Below are positions 20,351-29,535 of a stretch of 64,000 nucleotides of DNA, piece after piece; position 1 is the stretch's first letter, and each line of letters begins with the position of its first letter. A program made the position numbers and the translations under genes. This DNA comes from AC-51 sp963749895 (GTDB taxonomy: Bacteria; Actinomycetota; UBA4738; HRBIN12). The stretch covers positions 248,001 through 312,000 of the forward strand of contig CAVVOG010000001.1 of assembly GCA_963749895.1 (NCBI GenBank), given 5' to 3'. Under the pieces are notes generated by a model. It saw nothing but the letters and a program-made list of their open reading frames with translations. It was not told the DNA's origin and did no database searches.

Positions 20351-20875
20351 CTAGCCGCCCGCGTCGGGCGACGGTGACTCGACGACGCGGCACGGGAGCT
20401 CCCCCGAAGGTCCGCAGGGCGGCGGGCTCGTCAGAGCGACGACGGCGATCGCCAGCACGAGGAGCACCACGGCCACGGCGGTCACCTTCGCGAGGGTCAC
20501 GACCGCGGCGAGCGGATCGCGTTCGCTGCTCGGTGCAGGCGCCGAGCCCGCTCTGGCCCGGTGAGCGGGGACGGCACCTGGCCCACGAACCTGGACGTTC
20601 CCGGTTGGACCCGGCGCGGCACGCGCCGCCCGTGGTCCGTGCATCGCCGCACGGTGGAGGTCGTAGGTGCGGCGCCGCGCGTCGTCGGACAGCAGTTCGA
20701 AGGCGCGGGTCGCCTGCGCGAACCCGGAGGCGGCATGCGGGTCCGTGGGGTTCGCGTCGGGATGGAGGCGCCGCGCGATCGAACGGTACGCCGAGTGGAT
20801 CTCCTCGGGACCCGCAAGAGGGGAGACCCCCAGCACGGCGTACGGGTCGAAGGCGACGGCGTCGAGGTCGGCCAT
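20351..20875 (-). CDS. Membrane-anchored J-domain (DnaJ-like) protein
   Basis: 174 residues. A J domain covers about 10-70 (DPYAVLGVSPLAGPEEIHSA), with the HPD signature in RRLHPDANP that stimulates Hsp70 ATPase. A Pro/Ala-rich linker and one membrane helix (VTAVAVVLLVLAIAVVAL, near 130-150) follow, with a short outer tail containing two Cys. It lacks the zinc-finger and substrate domains of DnaJ. It probably recruits DnaK to the membrane, perhaps to help FtsH, whose gene lies two upstream; this is inference from position. Confidence 0.83.
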   Translation of the reverse strand: MADLDAVAFDPYAVLGVSPLAGPEEIHSAYRSIARRLHPDANPTDPHAASGFAQATRAFELLSDDARRRTYDLHRAAMHGPRAARAAPGPTGNVQVRGPGAVPAHRARAGSAPAPSSERDPLAAVVTLAKVTAVAVVLLVLAIAVVALTSPPPCGPSGELPCRVVESPSPDAGG

Positions 20876-20889
20876 CGGCCGAGTCTAGG

Positions 20890-21555
20890 TCAGCTCGCCG
20901 GCACGAGCGCCTCGAGCACGCCCGGGAGCCGGCTGAGGTCCGACAGCTCCCCTGCCCGCGGGAGGTCGCTGACCTCTGCGCGTCGGTTGATCCACACGCA
21001 CGGCAGGCCGAGCGCCGCGCACGGCCGCACGTCGTGGAACAGGGATGCCGCGACGTGCACGTGTCGGGCCCGATCCGCGCCGGAACGCTCGAAGAAGGTC
21101 TCCCAGTGGGCGAACGAGGGCTTGTACGCTCCGATCTCCGACGCGACGACGGAGAGGTCGACCTCCACGCCGATCGATCCCAACGAGGCCTCGAGGAGAT
21201 CGGGATCGGTGTTCGACAGGACCGCGAGCCTCCACCCGGCGTCGCGGAGCTCGCGAAGCACGGTCGCCGTCTCGGGGAACGGCGGCCACGATGCGAGCGA
21301 CTCCGACAACGCACGCTCCGCACCCCCGGGGAGCTCCAGGCCCTCGGTATCGGCGACGGCGGCGAGGGCGGCATCGAGGACGTGCCGGTAGGAGCGAGCG
21401 CCGTCGGCCTGCAGCCCCGGCTCGACCTCGTGGTAGCGCGCCAGGAGGACTTCGGGGGCGGTCGAGGGCCAGACCGACGCGAGGCACGCCCGCACCCCGC
21501 CGTCCCAGTCGATCAGCGTGCCGTAGCAGTCGAAGGTCGCCCAGCGCGCGTCCAC
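20890..21555 (-). CDS. HAD-superfamily hydrolase, haloacid dehalogenase type
   Basis: 221 residues. Motif I is FDCYGTLIDWDGG with the nucleophile Asp, motif II is LAVLSNTDPD, the Lys of motif III is in AYKPSFAHW, and the acidic motif IV region is in ASLFHDVRPCAALGLP. This layout fits the 2-haloacid dehalogenase-like branch, many of which are phosphatases. The substrate cannot be told from sequence. Its start lies two bases after the ftsH stop, so it is probably co-transcribed. Confidence 0.85.
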   Translation of the reverse strand: MDARWATFDCYGTLIDWDGGVRACLASVWPSTAPEVLLARYHEVEPGLQADGARSYRHVLDAALAAVADTEGLELPGGAERALSESLASWPPFPETATVLRELRDAGWRLAVLSNTDPDLLEASLGSIGVEVDLSVVASEIGAYKPSFAHWETFFERSGADRARHVHVAASLFHDVRPCAALGLPCVWINRRAEVSDLPRAGELSDLSRLPGVLEALVPAS

Positions 21556-21556
21556 G

Positions 21557-23452
21557 TCACCCCATCGTGGCGGGCGGCGTGGGCGGAGGGGTCCCGCGTT
21601 CCATCGCCTGGCGCGACACGGCCAGGCCAGCGCTGCGCTCGTGGAGGGCCCGCGGGGAGCGCTTCTCGATCGCGGAGAAGAAGGCGACGACCTCCTCGCG
21701 GTCGAGCGTCTCGCGCTCCATCAGCAGGTCGGCCAGCGCGTCGAGCTTGTCCCGTTGCTGGGTGAGGATGTCGAGCGCGACGTCGTGCGCCTCGTCGATC
21801 ATGCGCCGGACCTCCTGGTCGATCTCGAGCGCGACGGCGTCGGAGTAGTCCGGCGTCGAGCCCCAGTCGCGGCCCAGGAAGACCTCCCCCTGCTTCTGCC
21901 CGAGCGTCCTCGGCCCGATCAGGTCGGACATCCCGTACTCGGTCACCATCTGGCGCGCCACCTTCGTGGCGCGCTCGATGTCGTTCGCGGCGCCGGTCGT
22001 GATGTCGCCGGCGACGATCTCCTCGGCGACCCGGCCGCCCATCAGCATCGCGAGCTCGTCGCGCATCTGCTCGCGCGACATCAGGAACTTGTCCTGCTCG
22101 GGCAAGGTCAGCGTGTAGCCCAGGGCCCGCCCGCGCGGGATCACGGTGATCTTGTGGACCTCGTCGGTGCCCGGCAGGACGTGGGCCACGAGCGCGTGCC
22201 CGCCCTCGTGATAGGCGATCAGCCGCTTCTCGTTCTCGTCCATGATCTTCGACTTGCGCTCGGGTCCCGCCATCACCCGGTCGACGGCCTCCTCGACCTC
22301 GTGCATCGACACGACGGTCTTGGATCGACGTGCCGCGAGCAGCGCCGCCTCGTTGATCACGTTCGCGAGGTCGGCGCCGGTGAACCCCGGTGTCCGCCTC
22401 GCCAGCACATCGAGGTCGACCGTCGCATCGAGCGGCTTACCCTGTGCATGGACCCGCAGGATCGCCTTGCGGCCCTCGAGGTCGGGGCGGTCGACGATGA
22501 TCTGCCGATCGAACCGCCCGGGCCGAAGGAGCGCCGGGTCGAGGATGTCGGGCCGGTTCGAGGCCGCCATCAAGATCACGGTCGACCGCTGATCGAACCC
22601 GTCCATCTCGACGAGGAGCTGGTTCAGCGTCTGTTCCCGCTCGTCGTGGCCCCCACCGAGGCCGGCACCCCGGTGACGCCCCACCGCGTCGATCTCGTCG
22701 ATGAACACGATCGCCGGTGACGCCTCCTTCGCCTGCTCGAACAGGTCCCGGACCCGCGCCGCGCCGACACCCACGAACATCTCGACGAAGTCCGAGCCGC
22801 TGATCGAGAAGAAGGGTGCCCCGGCCTCGCCGGCGACCGCGCGCGCCAGCAGCGTCTTCCCGGTCCCCGGCGGACCGAACAGCAGGACCCCCCGCGGGAT
22901 CTTCGCGCCCATCGCCTGGAACTTCTGTGGGTTCTGGAGGTACTCCTTGACCTCCTGGAGCTCCTCGATCGCCTCGTCGAGGCCGGCCACGTCGGAGAAC
23001 GTGGTCTTCGGCATGTCCTTCGACACCTGCTTGTGGCGGCTGCGACCGAACTGCATCACGCGGCCCCCGCCGGCCTGCGAGCGGTTCATCAGGTAGAAGA
23101 GCGCGCCGATGATCAGCGCCGTGGGCAACAGGGTCCACAGCAGCGAGGCGAACAAGCCGTCGTCGCGCTCAGGGACGATGTCGTACGGAACCTCCGCGGT
23201 CTCGAGCTCTTCGACGAGCCGGGCGACCAGTTCGCTGTCGTAGGTGGAGCGGTACCCGTCGCCGTTCGTGAGCGACCCGGTGATCGTCTGGGAACCGGCG
23301 TCGAGGCTGGCGTCTTGGACCTCGCCGGCCTGGACCTTCTCGATGAACTCCCAGGTCTGCAGCTCCGTGCCGCTCGAGCGGTCGCCGAACATGGTCAGTC
23401 CGAGGAGCAGCACGAGGGCACCGGCCAAGATCCACACGGTCGGTGTCTTCAT
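21557..23452 (-). CDS. ftsH: ATP-dependent zinc metalloprotease FtsH
   Basis: Membrane-bound AAA+ protease for quality control of membrane and regulatory proteins. 631 residues. Two membrane helices (about 6-21 and 103-122) flank an outer domain. The ATPase has Walker A FGPPGTGKT (192-200), Walker B VFIDEIDAVGRHRG and the SRH at NRPDILDPALLRPGRFDRQ. The zinc site HEGGH is at 415-419. The C-terminal tail is Pro/Thr-rich. It leads a run of minus-strand genes through the folate cluster, and a promoter-like pair lies about 95 bases upstream. Confidence 0.97.
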   Translation of the reverse strand: MKTPTVWILAGALVLLLGLTMFGDRSSGTELQTWEFIEKVQAGEVQDASLDAGSQTITGSLTNGDGYRSTYDSELVARLVEELETAEVPYDIVPERDDGLFASLLWTLLPTALIIGALFYLMNRSQAGGGRVMQFGRSRHKQVSKDMPKTTFSDVAGLDEAIEELQEVKEYLQNPQKFQAMGAKIPRGVLLFGPPGTGKTLLARAVAGEAGAPFFSISGSDFVEMFVGVGAARVRDLFEQAKEASPAIVFIDEIDAVGRHRGAGLGGGHDEREQTLNQLLVEMDGFDQRSTVILMAASNRPDILDPALLRPGRFDRQIIVDRPDLEGRKAILRVHAQGKPLDATVDLDVLARRTPGFTGADLANVINEAALLAARRSKTVVSMHEVEEAVDRVMAGPERKSKIMDENEKRLIAYHEGGHALVAHVLPGTDEVHKITVIPRGRALGYTLTLPEQDKFLMSREQMRDELAMLMGGRVAEEIVAGDITTGAANDIERATKVARQMVTEYGMSDLIGPRTLGQKQGEVFLGRDWGSTPDYSDAVALEIDQEVRRMIDEAHDVALDILTQQRDKLDALADLLMERETLDREEVVAFFSAIEKRSPRALHERSAGLAVSRQAMERGTPPPTPPATMG

Positions 23453-23546
23453 GATCTGCCGAACGGGGGGTTCTTTCGCGCTCAGTGGTCGCTCCTCGGG
23501 GTACAGACGCGACGGGCCCCGGCGTCACGCCCGAGGCCCTGTGGCG

Positions 23547-23574
23547 ATGGTAGCACCGGCTCGCGGGAGGGCAA
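23547..23574 (-). promoter_or_regulatory. Candidate ftsH promoter
   Basis: On the minus strand TTGCCC (23574-23569) and TACCAT (23552-23547) are spaced by 16 bases, between the ends of hpt (23601) and ftsH (23452). It would drive ftsH and the folate genes behind it. Found by eye. Confidence 0.4.
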
Positions 23575-23600
23575 CCCGGACCCCGACGGGGGGCGCCGGA

Positions 23601-24152
23601 TCAGGCCCCGCCGTAGGCTGCGGGCTTGAGCGTCGCGATGTACGGGAGGTTCCGGTAGCGCTCGGCGAAATCGAGCCCGTACCCGACCACGAACTCGTTC
23701 GGGATGTCGAACCCGACGTAGCGCAGGTCGAGCTCGACCTGCTGGATCCCTACCTTGCGCAGGAGCGCGGCGACCTCGAGTGACGCGGGCTTGCGCGCCG
23801 CGAGGTTCTTCAGCAGGTACTTCAACGTGAGCCCGGAGTCCACGATGTCTTCAACGACGAGCACGTCGACCCCGTCCAGGTCGTGATCGAGATCCTTCAA
23901 GATCCGAACGACCCCCGAGGACTTCGTCGCGGCCCCGTAGGAGGAGACGGCCATGAAATCGAACTCGAGCGGCAGCCGGATGTAGCGGGCGAGGTCGGCC
24001 ATCACGACGAACGCACCCTTCAGCACGCCCACGAGCAGGATCGGGCGTCCCGCGTAGTCCTGGGTGATCCGCTCACCGAGCTCGGCCAGCTTCGCCTGGA
24101 TCTCCTCGGAGGTGATCAGGACTTCCTCGATGTCGGGGGCGAACGTATCCAC
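23601..24152 (-). CDS. hpt: Hypoxanthine phosphoribosyltransferase
   Basis: Purine salvage: hypoxanthine or guanine plus PRPP to IMP or GMP. 183 residues. The PRPP loop is VLVVEDIVDSGLTLKYL; upstream VGVLKGAFVVMADLAR and MAVSSYG are typical of the family, and YVGFDIPNEFVVGYGLDFAE is the C-terminal signature. tilS-hpt-ftsH is a conserved bacterial gene order. It starts 14 bases after tilS. Confidence 0.96.
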   Translation of the reverse strand: MDTFAPDIEEVLITSEEIQAKLAELGERITQDYAGRPILLVGVLKGAFVVMADLARYIRLPLEFDFMAVSSYGAATKSSGVVRILKDLDHDLDGVDVLVVEDIVDSGLTLKYLLKNLAARKPASLEVAALLRKVGIQQVELDLRYVGFDIPNEFVVGYGLDFAERYRNLPYIATLKPAAYGGA

Positions 24153-24166
24153 GCGAGGTCCGGAGT

Positions 24167-25195
24167 CTACCCGCGCGGCCCCGGAGCGCGTTCGACGATC
24201 ACGTGCGTCCGGTCACGCCGGGCACGCATGCCGTCAGGGAGGTCGCGGCGACGGCCGGGGCGCCCGCCAGCCAGATCGAGGACCGCGTCGATCGCGGGCT
24301 TGGACCAGGGCGCGGCCGCGTCGGTCGACAGGGCGTCGTAGGCAGCCAGCCGCACCACCCGAGCAGCCACCGGGGTCGGGAGCGCGGCCAGACCCGCGGC
24401 GTCGATCCGCATCACGTCGGTCGACGGCCGATCCACGATCCGGCCGTAGGCGTGCAGGCCTTCGACGTACAGCTCCTCGAGGTCTCCTCGGACCGTCGAC
24501 GCGGTCCGCGCGAGCGAACGCTTCACGCCACGCCCCGTCGCCTCCTCGAGCGCAGGCAGGGCCCCGTGACGGATCGCGGCCCGCAGCAGCCGCGGATCCT
24601 CGTTCATCGGGTCGCGACGAGGCCGCAGATGGAGCGCCCGGCAGAAGGCCTCGACCTCCTCGCGGGTGACGTCGAGGAGTGGTTGCGCGAGACCCGATCC
24701 CACGCCACCGGGGTGGATCCCGGCGATGCCCTCCAGACCCGTCCCGCGGACGAGGTTCAGGACCACGGTCTCGGCCTGGTCGTCGAGGGTATGGCCCTCC
24801 GCCACGACGTCGGCCCCGATCGCCCGGCGGACGTCGGTCGCGACGTTCATCCGCGCCACCGTCGCCCATGCCTCAACCGACGAGCCCTTCGCCGGGGCAT
24901 CCACGGCTTCCCGGAGGTGGAACGGCACACCGAGACGGCCGGCGAGCCGCTGAACGTAGCGTGCATCCCGATCGCTGTCGGACCGCAGCCGGTGATCGAA
25001 GTGGAACGCCTCGACGCGGATCTTCAGGAGCCGCCGCAGGTACCACATCGAGTACAGGAGGCAGACGCTGTCCGGACCGCCGGACACCGCCACGAGGACG
25101 CCCCCGCCCGGGCGGACCAGCTGGTGCGCCCGCACGGTGGTCGTGACCTGCGTGAGGACGCGGGCAACGGCCGGGGGGCGTGGCGCGCCGGCCAT
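24167..25195 (-). CDS. tilS: tRNA(Ile)-lysidine synthetase
   Basis: Modifies the wobble C34 of tRNA-Ile(CAU) to lysidine. 342 residues. The PP-loop ATP motif AVSGGPDSVCLLYSM lies near the N-terminus, followed by FHFDHRLRSDSDRDA and EGHTLDDQAETVVLNLVRGTG. After the catalytic domain comes a helical substrate-binding part; like other actinobacterial TilS it is shorter than the E. coli enzyme. ATG 25195 is one base after the stop of the zincin gene and fits the family start. Confidence 0.94.
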   Translation of the reverse strand: MAGAPRPPAVARVLTQVTTTVRAHQLVRPGGGVLVAVSGGPDSVCLLYSMWYLRRLLKIRVEAFHFDHRLRSDSDRDARYVQRLAGRLGVPFHLREAVDAPAKGSSVEAWATVARMNVATDVRRAIGADVVAEGHTLDDQAETVVLNLVRGTGLEGIAGIHPGGVGSGLAQPLLDVTREEVEAFCRALHLRPRRDPMNEDPRLLRAAIRHGALPALEEATGRGVKRSLARTASTVRGDLEELYVEGLHAYGRIVDRPSTDVMRIDAAGLAALPTPVAARVVRLAAYDALSTDAAAPWSKPAIDAVLDLAGGRPGRRRDLPDGMRARRDRTHVIVERAPGPRG

Positions 25196-25196
25196 G

Positions 25197-26276
25197 TCAG
25201 CCCGGGATGCGGGCGACCCAACGCGCAGGTTCGGCGATCTCCGGGCCGGTCGGCAGGTGATCGGGGGACGCCCACACGAGGTTGAAGCTCTCCTGCCCCG
25301 CACGTGCGATCACCTCGCGGACGAACCGCTCGCCCGCGTCGTACTGGGCCACCTTCTGATCGAAGCCGATCGCGCGCTGGACCTTCTTCTCGACGCCCTG
25401 CACGCTGCGCCGAGCCGCGAGTGCACGCTTGAGCCTCCCTAGGTCGTGAACGTGGTCCTTCGCGACCTCGTTCATCACGTAGCTCGCGTGCCCCTCGAGC
25501 AGGGCCATCATCGCCTGGGTCCGCTCGAAGACCTCACGCTGCTCCGGGGTCAGCAGGAGCAGGATGCCCCCGGGACCTCGCACGTCGGCCTCCCCACGCC
25601 TCAGTTCATCGACCGCGCGTGCCAACTGCGCTGCCAACTCGCCCGACGAGAAGGAGACCGTCGAGAGGTACTCGTCGACGAGGCTCGAGAGGCGACCACG
25701 CAGCCACGGCGCCGCGGAGAACTGGACCCGGTGCGTGACCTCGTGGATCGCGACCCACAGCCGGAAGTCACGCGGCGACAGCCCGTAGCGTCGCTCGGTG
25801 TCGATCAGGTTCGGTCCCACGAAGTAGATCAGACCCTCGTCGTCGGCCGGCAGGAAGACGTCGTACTGGCCGAGCACCCGGCGCGAGACGTATCCGAGGA
25901 TGCCGCCGGCCTGCACCGCGAGAGCCTTTCGGCCCACCGGCCGGTCAGGTCGGGTGGCTACCACGCGTTCCGCGAGCGGCTCGAGGAGACGCTGCAGCCC
26001 GAGGAGGTTCTGGCGGATCCAGTCACCGCGACCCATAACCCAGGCACGCGAACGGAACCCGGAGACCTCCAGGTCGGTGTGATCCGTGACCAGGCCCTCC
26101 GCGCGCGTGACGAGCCCGGCGAGATCCTCGCGGACGCGGGCGCGGTCGACGGGCGGGACACGGGGGCCAGGTCCGGCGATCCGCCTGCCGACGTCGAGCG
26201 CCATGGTCCAGTCGGCGAGCCGGGCCGCCTGGGACCCCATCGACCAGTCGACGTTCGTCGCGGGGTCCACGGGCAC
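25197..26276 (-). CDS. Zinc-dependent peptidase-like protein (zincin, F420-associated family)
   Basis: 359 residues. The zincin motif is WVAIHEVTHRVQF (HExxH), with a second conserved segment EGHASYVMNEVA further on that probably supplies the third ligand. The family is widespread in actinobacteria next to tilS (as Rv3626c) and is often named coenzyme F420 biosynthesis-associated, although its substrate is unknown. The start VDWSMGSQAARLADW is conserved. It is followed directly by tilS and preceded by a membrane protein six bases away. Confidence 0.87.
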   Translation of the reverse strand: MPVDPATNVDWSMGSQAARLADWTMALDVGRRIAGPGPRVPPVDRARVREDLAGLVTRAEGLVTDHTDLEVSGFRSRAWVMGRGDWIRQNLLGLQRLLEPLAERVVATRPDRPVGRKALAVQAGGILGYVSRRVLGQYDVFLPADDEGLIYFVGPNLIDTERRYGLSPRDFRLWVAIHEVTHRVQFSAAPWLRGRLSSLVDEYLSTVSFSSGELAAQLARAVDELRRGEADVRGPGGILLLLTPEQREVFERTQAMMALLEGHASYVMNEVAKDHVHDLGRLKRALAARRSVQGVEKKVQRAIGFDQKVAQYDAGERFVREVIARAGQESFNLVWASPDHLPTGPEIAEPARWVARIPG

Positions 26277-26282
26277 GAGGGG

Positions 26283-26969
26283 TCAGGCCCCTCCGGCCGC
26301 CTTCTTCTTGGCAGCGATCATCGCCGCACGTCGGGCCTTGCCCTCGGCGATCCTCCGGTCGGTACCGGCGGCCAGGAGCTCCTCGAGCGTCTTGTCGAAG
26401 GTCTCCTGATCCATCGAGACCTCCTGGCGCTCCTCTGCAGCAGGCGCGGGAGCCGCGGGTGCAGGCGCGGGAGCCGGAGCGGCCTCGGCCGCGGGCGGTG
26501 CGGCGGCGGCGGGAGCCGGAGCGGCCTCGGCCGCGGGCGGTGCGGCGGCGGCGGGAGCAGGAGCGGCCGCGGGCGGTGTGGCGGCGGCGGCAGGAGCGGC
26601 CGCGGCGGCGATCGCCGAGGGCACCGCGGGAGGCTGGACCACGACCGGGACGGCCTGCGAGAGGTCGACGGCGCGCCGCGGCGGCTCCTGGCCGGGGAGG
26701 ACCCTGTCCGCGTGGACCACGCGCGCGCTCTCCTCGTCCTTGGCGAACCGCGGCGCGTACCGGAGGTAGAAGATCACGATCACCACGACGGTGAGCACGC
26801 CGATCAGGAAGATCGGGCGGAACAGGAAGTCCCACACCCATCCGCCGTTGTTCACCTCAGGCGTTGCGGTCGGGTGGACGGAGCTCTGCGCCAGCACGGA
26901 CCCGGCCCCCAACAGCAGGCAGAGGGTGGCGCCGGCGAGGACGGTGAGGGTCGCGCGCAGGGTCTTCAT
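26283..26969 (-). CDS. Ala/Pro-rich membrane protein with tandem repeats
   Basis: 228 residues. A signal peptide-like start (VLAGATLCLLLGAGSVLAQ) is followed by a short outer segment, a membrane helix (FLIGVLTVVVIVIFYLRY, about 55-72) and a cytoplasmic part. That part has an Ala/Pro/Glu low-complexity region coded by 14-residue repeats and a Lys/Ala-rich helical tail (RIAEGKARRAAMIAAKKK). No known domain was recognised. It is the first gene of the zincin-tilS-hpt unit and lies just downstream of the tRNA-Thr gene. Confidence 0.7.
   Translation of the reverse strand: MKTLRATLTVLAGATLCLLLGAGSVLAQSSVHPTATPEVNNGGWVWDFLFRPIFLIGVLTVVVIVIFYLRYAPRFAKDEESARVVHADRVLPGQEPPRRAVDLSQAVPVVVQPPAVPSAIAAAAAPAAAATPPAAAPAPAAAAPPAAEAAPAPAAAAPPAAEAAPAPAPAPAAPAPAAEERQEVSMDQETFDKTLEELLAAGTDRRIAEGKARRAAMIAAKKKAAGGA
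26467..26586. repeat. 42-bp tandem repeat inside the Ala/Pro-rich membrane protein gene
   Basis: Units start at 26467, 26509 and 26551, each beginning GCGGGAGC. The first two are nearly identical over 42 bases; the third is shortened and diverged. The repeat encodes 14 residues rich in Ala, Pro and Glu, so copy number changes keep the frame. Confidence 0.75.
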
Positions 26970-27029
26970 CGCGCGGGGATTCTCGCAACCGAGCGGGCTC
27001 CCGGCAACCGGGGGCAGGCGGGCGATCGG

Positions 27030-27101
27030 AGCCGGAGGGGGGATTCGAACCCCCGACCTACCACTTACGAGGCGGTTGCTCTGCCCCTGAGCTACTCCGG
27101 C
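27030..27101 (-). tRNA. tRNA-Thr (anticodon CGT)
   Basis: Read on minus, the acceptor stem GCCGGAG pairs with CTCCGGC, the D arm has GCTC/GAGC, and the anticodon arm ACCGC-CTCGTAA-GTGGT carries CGT at positions 34-36, decoding ACG. The T arm is GGGGG TTCGAAT CCCCC. All stems pair, with one G-T wobble in the anticodon stem. No CCA is encoded. Confidence 0.93.
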
Positions 27102-27217
27102 CGGGCAGTGACGGAGTGTATCAACGGCGCAGGTCAGGACCCGGGTGAGGAGGCGTGGTGCCCCCACCACGGCCCGGACACGAGGCAGCCCCCTACCGCC
27201 GCGACGAGGCTCCTGGG

Positions 27218-29347
27218 ATGATGCGGCCCATGAAGACCGAGCCATCGAGAGAACAGGGCGCGATCCGCCGCGTGATGGTCGGAACCGACCGCTCCGAGAC
27301 GGCCACCCGCGCCGTCGACTGGGCAGCCTCCTTCGCCGCCAGGTACGACGCGGAGCTCCACGTCGTCCAGGTCGTCTTGCCGACCAACCCCGCCACCACC
27401 GAGTTCGGGGCGGCGGAGGCGACGCGCGCCGCGGCCACGGCGGAGGATCTGGAGGTCTACGTGCACGAGATCGCCGGTGAACGCGGCGTCGCGCACGTGG
27501 TCCTGGACGACGACCCGGCGATGGCGATCGTCCGCGCCACCGAGGATCACGAGGTCGACGTGCTCGTCGTCGGCAACGCCGGCATGGCGGGACGCAAGGA
27601 GTTCCTCCTGGGGAACGTCCCGAACCGGATCAGCCACAACGCACGGTGCACGGTGATCATCGTCAACACGAGCGACGGCCAGGTGATCGCTCCGGTACGG
27701 GACCCGCGCAGCCTGACGGTCGTTCGCAGCTCGCACGTGGAGACCGAGACCCAGCCGCACCTCGCTGCGCGCGGCACGAAGATCGCGACCGTCTTCGCGA
27801 GGCACGGGCTCCAGGAGCTGTTCGGGCGCCCCGATGAGGAAGGCTCGATCGGGCGGGCCCGGGCGGCGAAGCGGATGCGCGCTGCGCTCGAGGAGCTCGG
27901 ACCGACCTTCTGCAAGCTGGGGCAGATCCTCTCGACCAGGCCCGACCTGTTGCCTCCGGAGTTCATCGAGGAGCTCGCGACGCTGCAGGACCACGTGCCG
28001 CCCCTCACCGAGGAGCAGGTCGTCCGGGTGATGGAACAGGAGCTCGGCGTGCCGTGGGAGGACGTCTTCGACCACATCGAGCCGCAGCCGCTCGCCGCCG
28101 GGACGATCGCCGAGGTGCACCGCGCCGCCCTCGCCAACGGCGAGAAGGTCGTGGTCAAGGTTCAGCGACCCGAGGCGAAGGAGCAGATCGAGCAGGACCT
28201 CGCGCTCCTCGAGGTCTTCGCCGAGAAGGTCAGCAAGCGGCCGGGACTCAGGGCCGTGATCGACATGGGGGCGGTCTTCGAGCACCTGTCGGATTCCCTG
28301 CATCGCGAGCTCGACTTCCGCCAGGAGGCCGCGAACATGGAGCGGATGCGGGTGGTGCTCGAGCCGTTCGATCGGCTCGCGGTCCCGCAGCTCTACGCGG
28401 ACTACTCCTCGTCACGGCTGCTGGTGATGCGCGACGTGGCCGGCGGCCCGATCTCCTCCGCCCCTGCCGGGCCGATCCGGAGCGACGTCGCCAAGCAGCT
28501 CCTCGAGTCGTTCTACAAGCAGGTCATGGTCGACGGCTTCTTCCACGCGGACCCGCACCCGGGGAACCTGATGTGGCAGCCGGAGGAAGAGCGCCTCTAC
28601 TTCCTGGACCTCGGCATGGTCGGCCAGGTCGGCGCCGAGATGAGGGAGCAGATGATGCTCCTGCTGATGGCGTTCTGGCAGGAGGACGTCGGCTTCCTGA
28701 CGGACGTCGCGCTGATGCTGTCCGGGTCGATCGACCGCAGCGACCTCGACGTGCAGACGTTCAGCGACGAGATCGGCGTGCTGATGGCGAAGTACCGCGG
28801 TGCGGCCCTCAAGGACATCCAGCTCGGCCCGGTCCTGCAGGAGATGACCGAGATCTCGCTCCGTCACGGGGTCCCGCTACCGGCCTCGATGACGCTGACC
28901 GCGAAGGCGCTCGCGCAGATGCAGCTGGCTGCCGCGCAGCTCGACCCCGAGATCGATCCCTTCGACGTGGCCGGACGCTTCCTGATGCGCAACGTCTTCA
29001 CGAGCATGGGGGGGAAGCTCGACGCGAAGGCGCTCTTCTACCAGGCACAGCGGTTCAAGGTGCGCGCGTTGAAGGTGGTCGAGGCCGTGGAGCGACTGAT
29101 CGGAGCCCGTCCCGGCCAGAAGCTCGAGGTGAACTTCCGCGCGGCGTCCCTGGAGCAGACCGTCCGACGGGCCGGCCGACGACTCGCCCTCGGCGCCGTC
29201 GCCGCGGCCGCGCTGCTCGGCACGGCGATCGTCGCGACCTCGGACCGCGTGGCCGGATGGGTGACGTTCGCGCTCGGCGGGATCGGCCTGCTGTTCACGA
29301 TCGGACTGCTCGCCGACCTCTTCCGGGACCGACGCCGCGAGGACTAG
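27218..29347 (+). CDS. Universal stress protein domain fused to an ABC1/UbiB-type atypical kinase
   Basis: 709 residues. The first ~150 residues form a UspA domain (RRVMVGTDRSETATRAVDW, and VVGNAGMAGRKEFLLGNVPN as the nucleotide-binding G-2x-G-9x-G type loop). From about 200 on is an ABC1 (AarF/UbiB) kinase: the KxGQ motif in FCKLGQILSTRPDLLP, the Ala-rich loop in PLAAGTIAEVHRA, VVVKVQRP, and the catalytic HADPHPGNLMW and YFLDLGMVG. Two membrane helices end the protein. ABC1 proteins support isoprenoid quinone or lipid metabolism; the Usp part suggests control by ATP or stress. Three nearby ATG codons (27218, 27221, 27230) could start it. Confidence 0.88.
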   Translation: MMRPMKTEPSREQGAIRRVMVGTDRSETATRAVDWAASFAARYDAELHVVQVVLPTNPATTEFGAAEATRAAATAEDLEVYVHEIAGERGVAHVVLDDDPAMAIVRATEDHEVDVLVVGNAGMAGRKEFLLGNVPNRISHNARCTVIIVNTSDGQVIAPVRDPRSLTVVRSSHVETETQPHLAARGTKIATVFARHGLQELFGRPDEEGSIGRARAAKRMRAALEELGPTFCKLGQILSTRPDLLPPEFIEELATLQDHVPPLTEEQVVRVMEQELGVPWEDVFDHIEPQPLAAGTIAEVHRAALANGEKVVVKVQRPEAKEQIEQDLALLEVFAEKVSKRPGLRAVIDMGAVFEHLSDSLHRELDFRQEAANMERMRVVLEPFDRLAVPQLYADYSSSRLLVMRDVAGGPISSAPAGPIRSDVAKQLLESFYKQVMVDGFFHADPHPGNLMWQPEEERLYFLDLGMVGQVGAEMREQMMLLLMAFWQEDVGFLTDVALMLSGSIDRSDLDVQTFSDEIGVLMAKYRGAALKDIQLGPVLQEMTEISLRHGVPLPASMTLTAKALAQMQLAAAQLDPEIDPFDVAGRFLMRNVFTSMGGKLDAKALFYQAQRFKVRALKVVEAVERLIGARPGQKLEVNFRAASLEQTVRRAGRRLALGAVAAAALLGTAIVATSDRVAGWVTFALGGIGLLFTIGLLADLFRDRRRED

Positions 29348-29535
29348 TCGGGGAAGTCGACCTCCCCGCCCTTCGAGGTCAGGGTCGTGGGCTCCGGCGG
29401 CGCCTGCTTCTCGCCCTTGACGGAGCGCATCACGACGCGCTCGAGCACGAAGGCGACGACGGCCATCGCGACGCCGACCGCCCAACGCTCGACGCGGCGG
29501 AACCCCTTCGGTGACTTGCTGGCCTGCCGGCTCAC
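29344..29535 (-). CDS. Small single-helix membrane protein following a histidine kinase
   Basis: 63 residues: a basic N-terminus, one membrane helix (WAVGVAMAVVAFVLERVVM) and a polar tail. Its GTG start overlaps the stop of the histidine kinase by four bases (GTGA), the best evidence that it is expressed with the kinase. At the other end its stop shares the palindrome CTAG with the convergent ABC1 gene. Function unknown; it could modulate the kinase in the membrane. Confidence 0.6.
   Translation of the reverse strand: MSRQASKSPKGFRRVERWAVGVAMAVVAFVLERVVMRSVKGEKQAPPEPTTLTSKGGEVDFPD

Noticed and set aside
26985..27012. Hairpin after the tRNA-Thr gene as a terminator
   Set aside because: The stem is only five bases (CCCGG/CCGGG) and lacks a T run.
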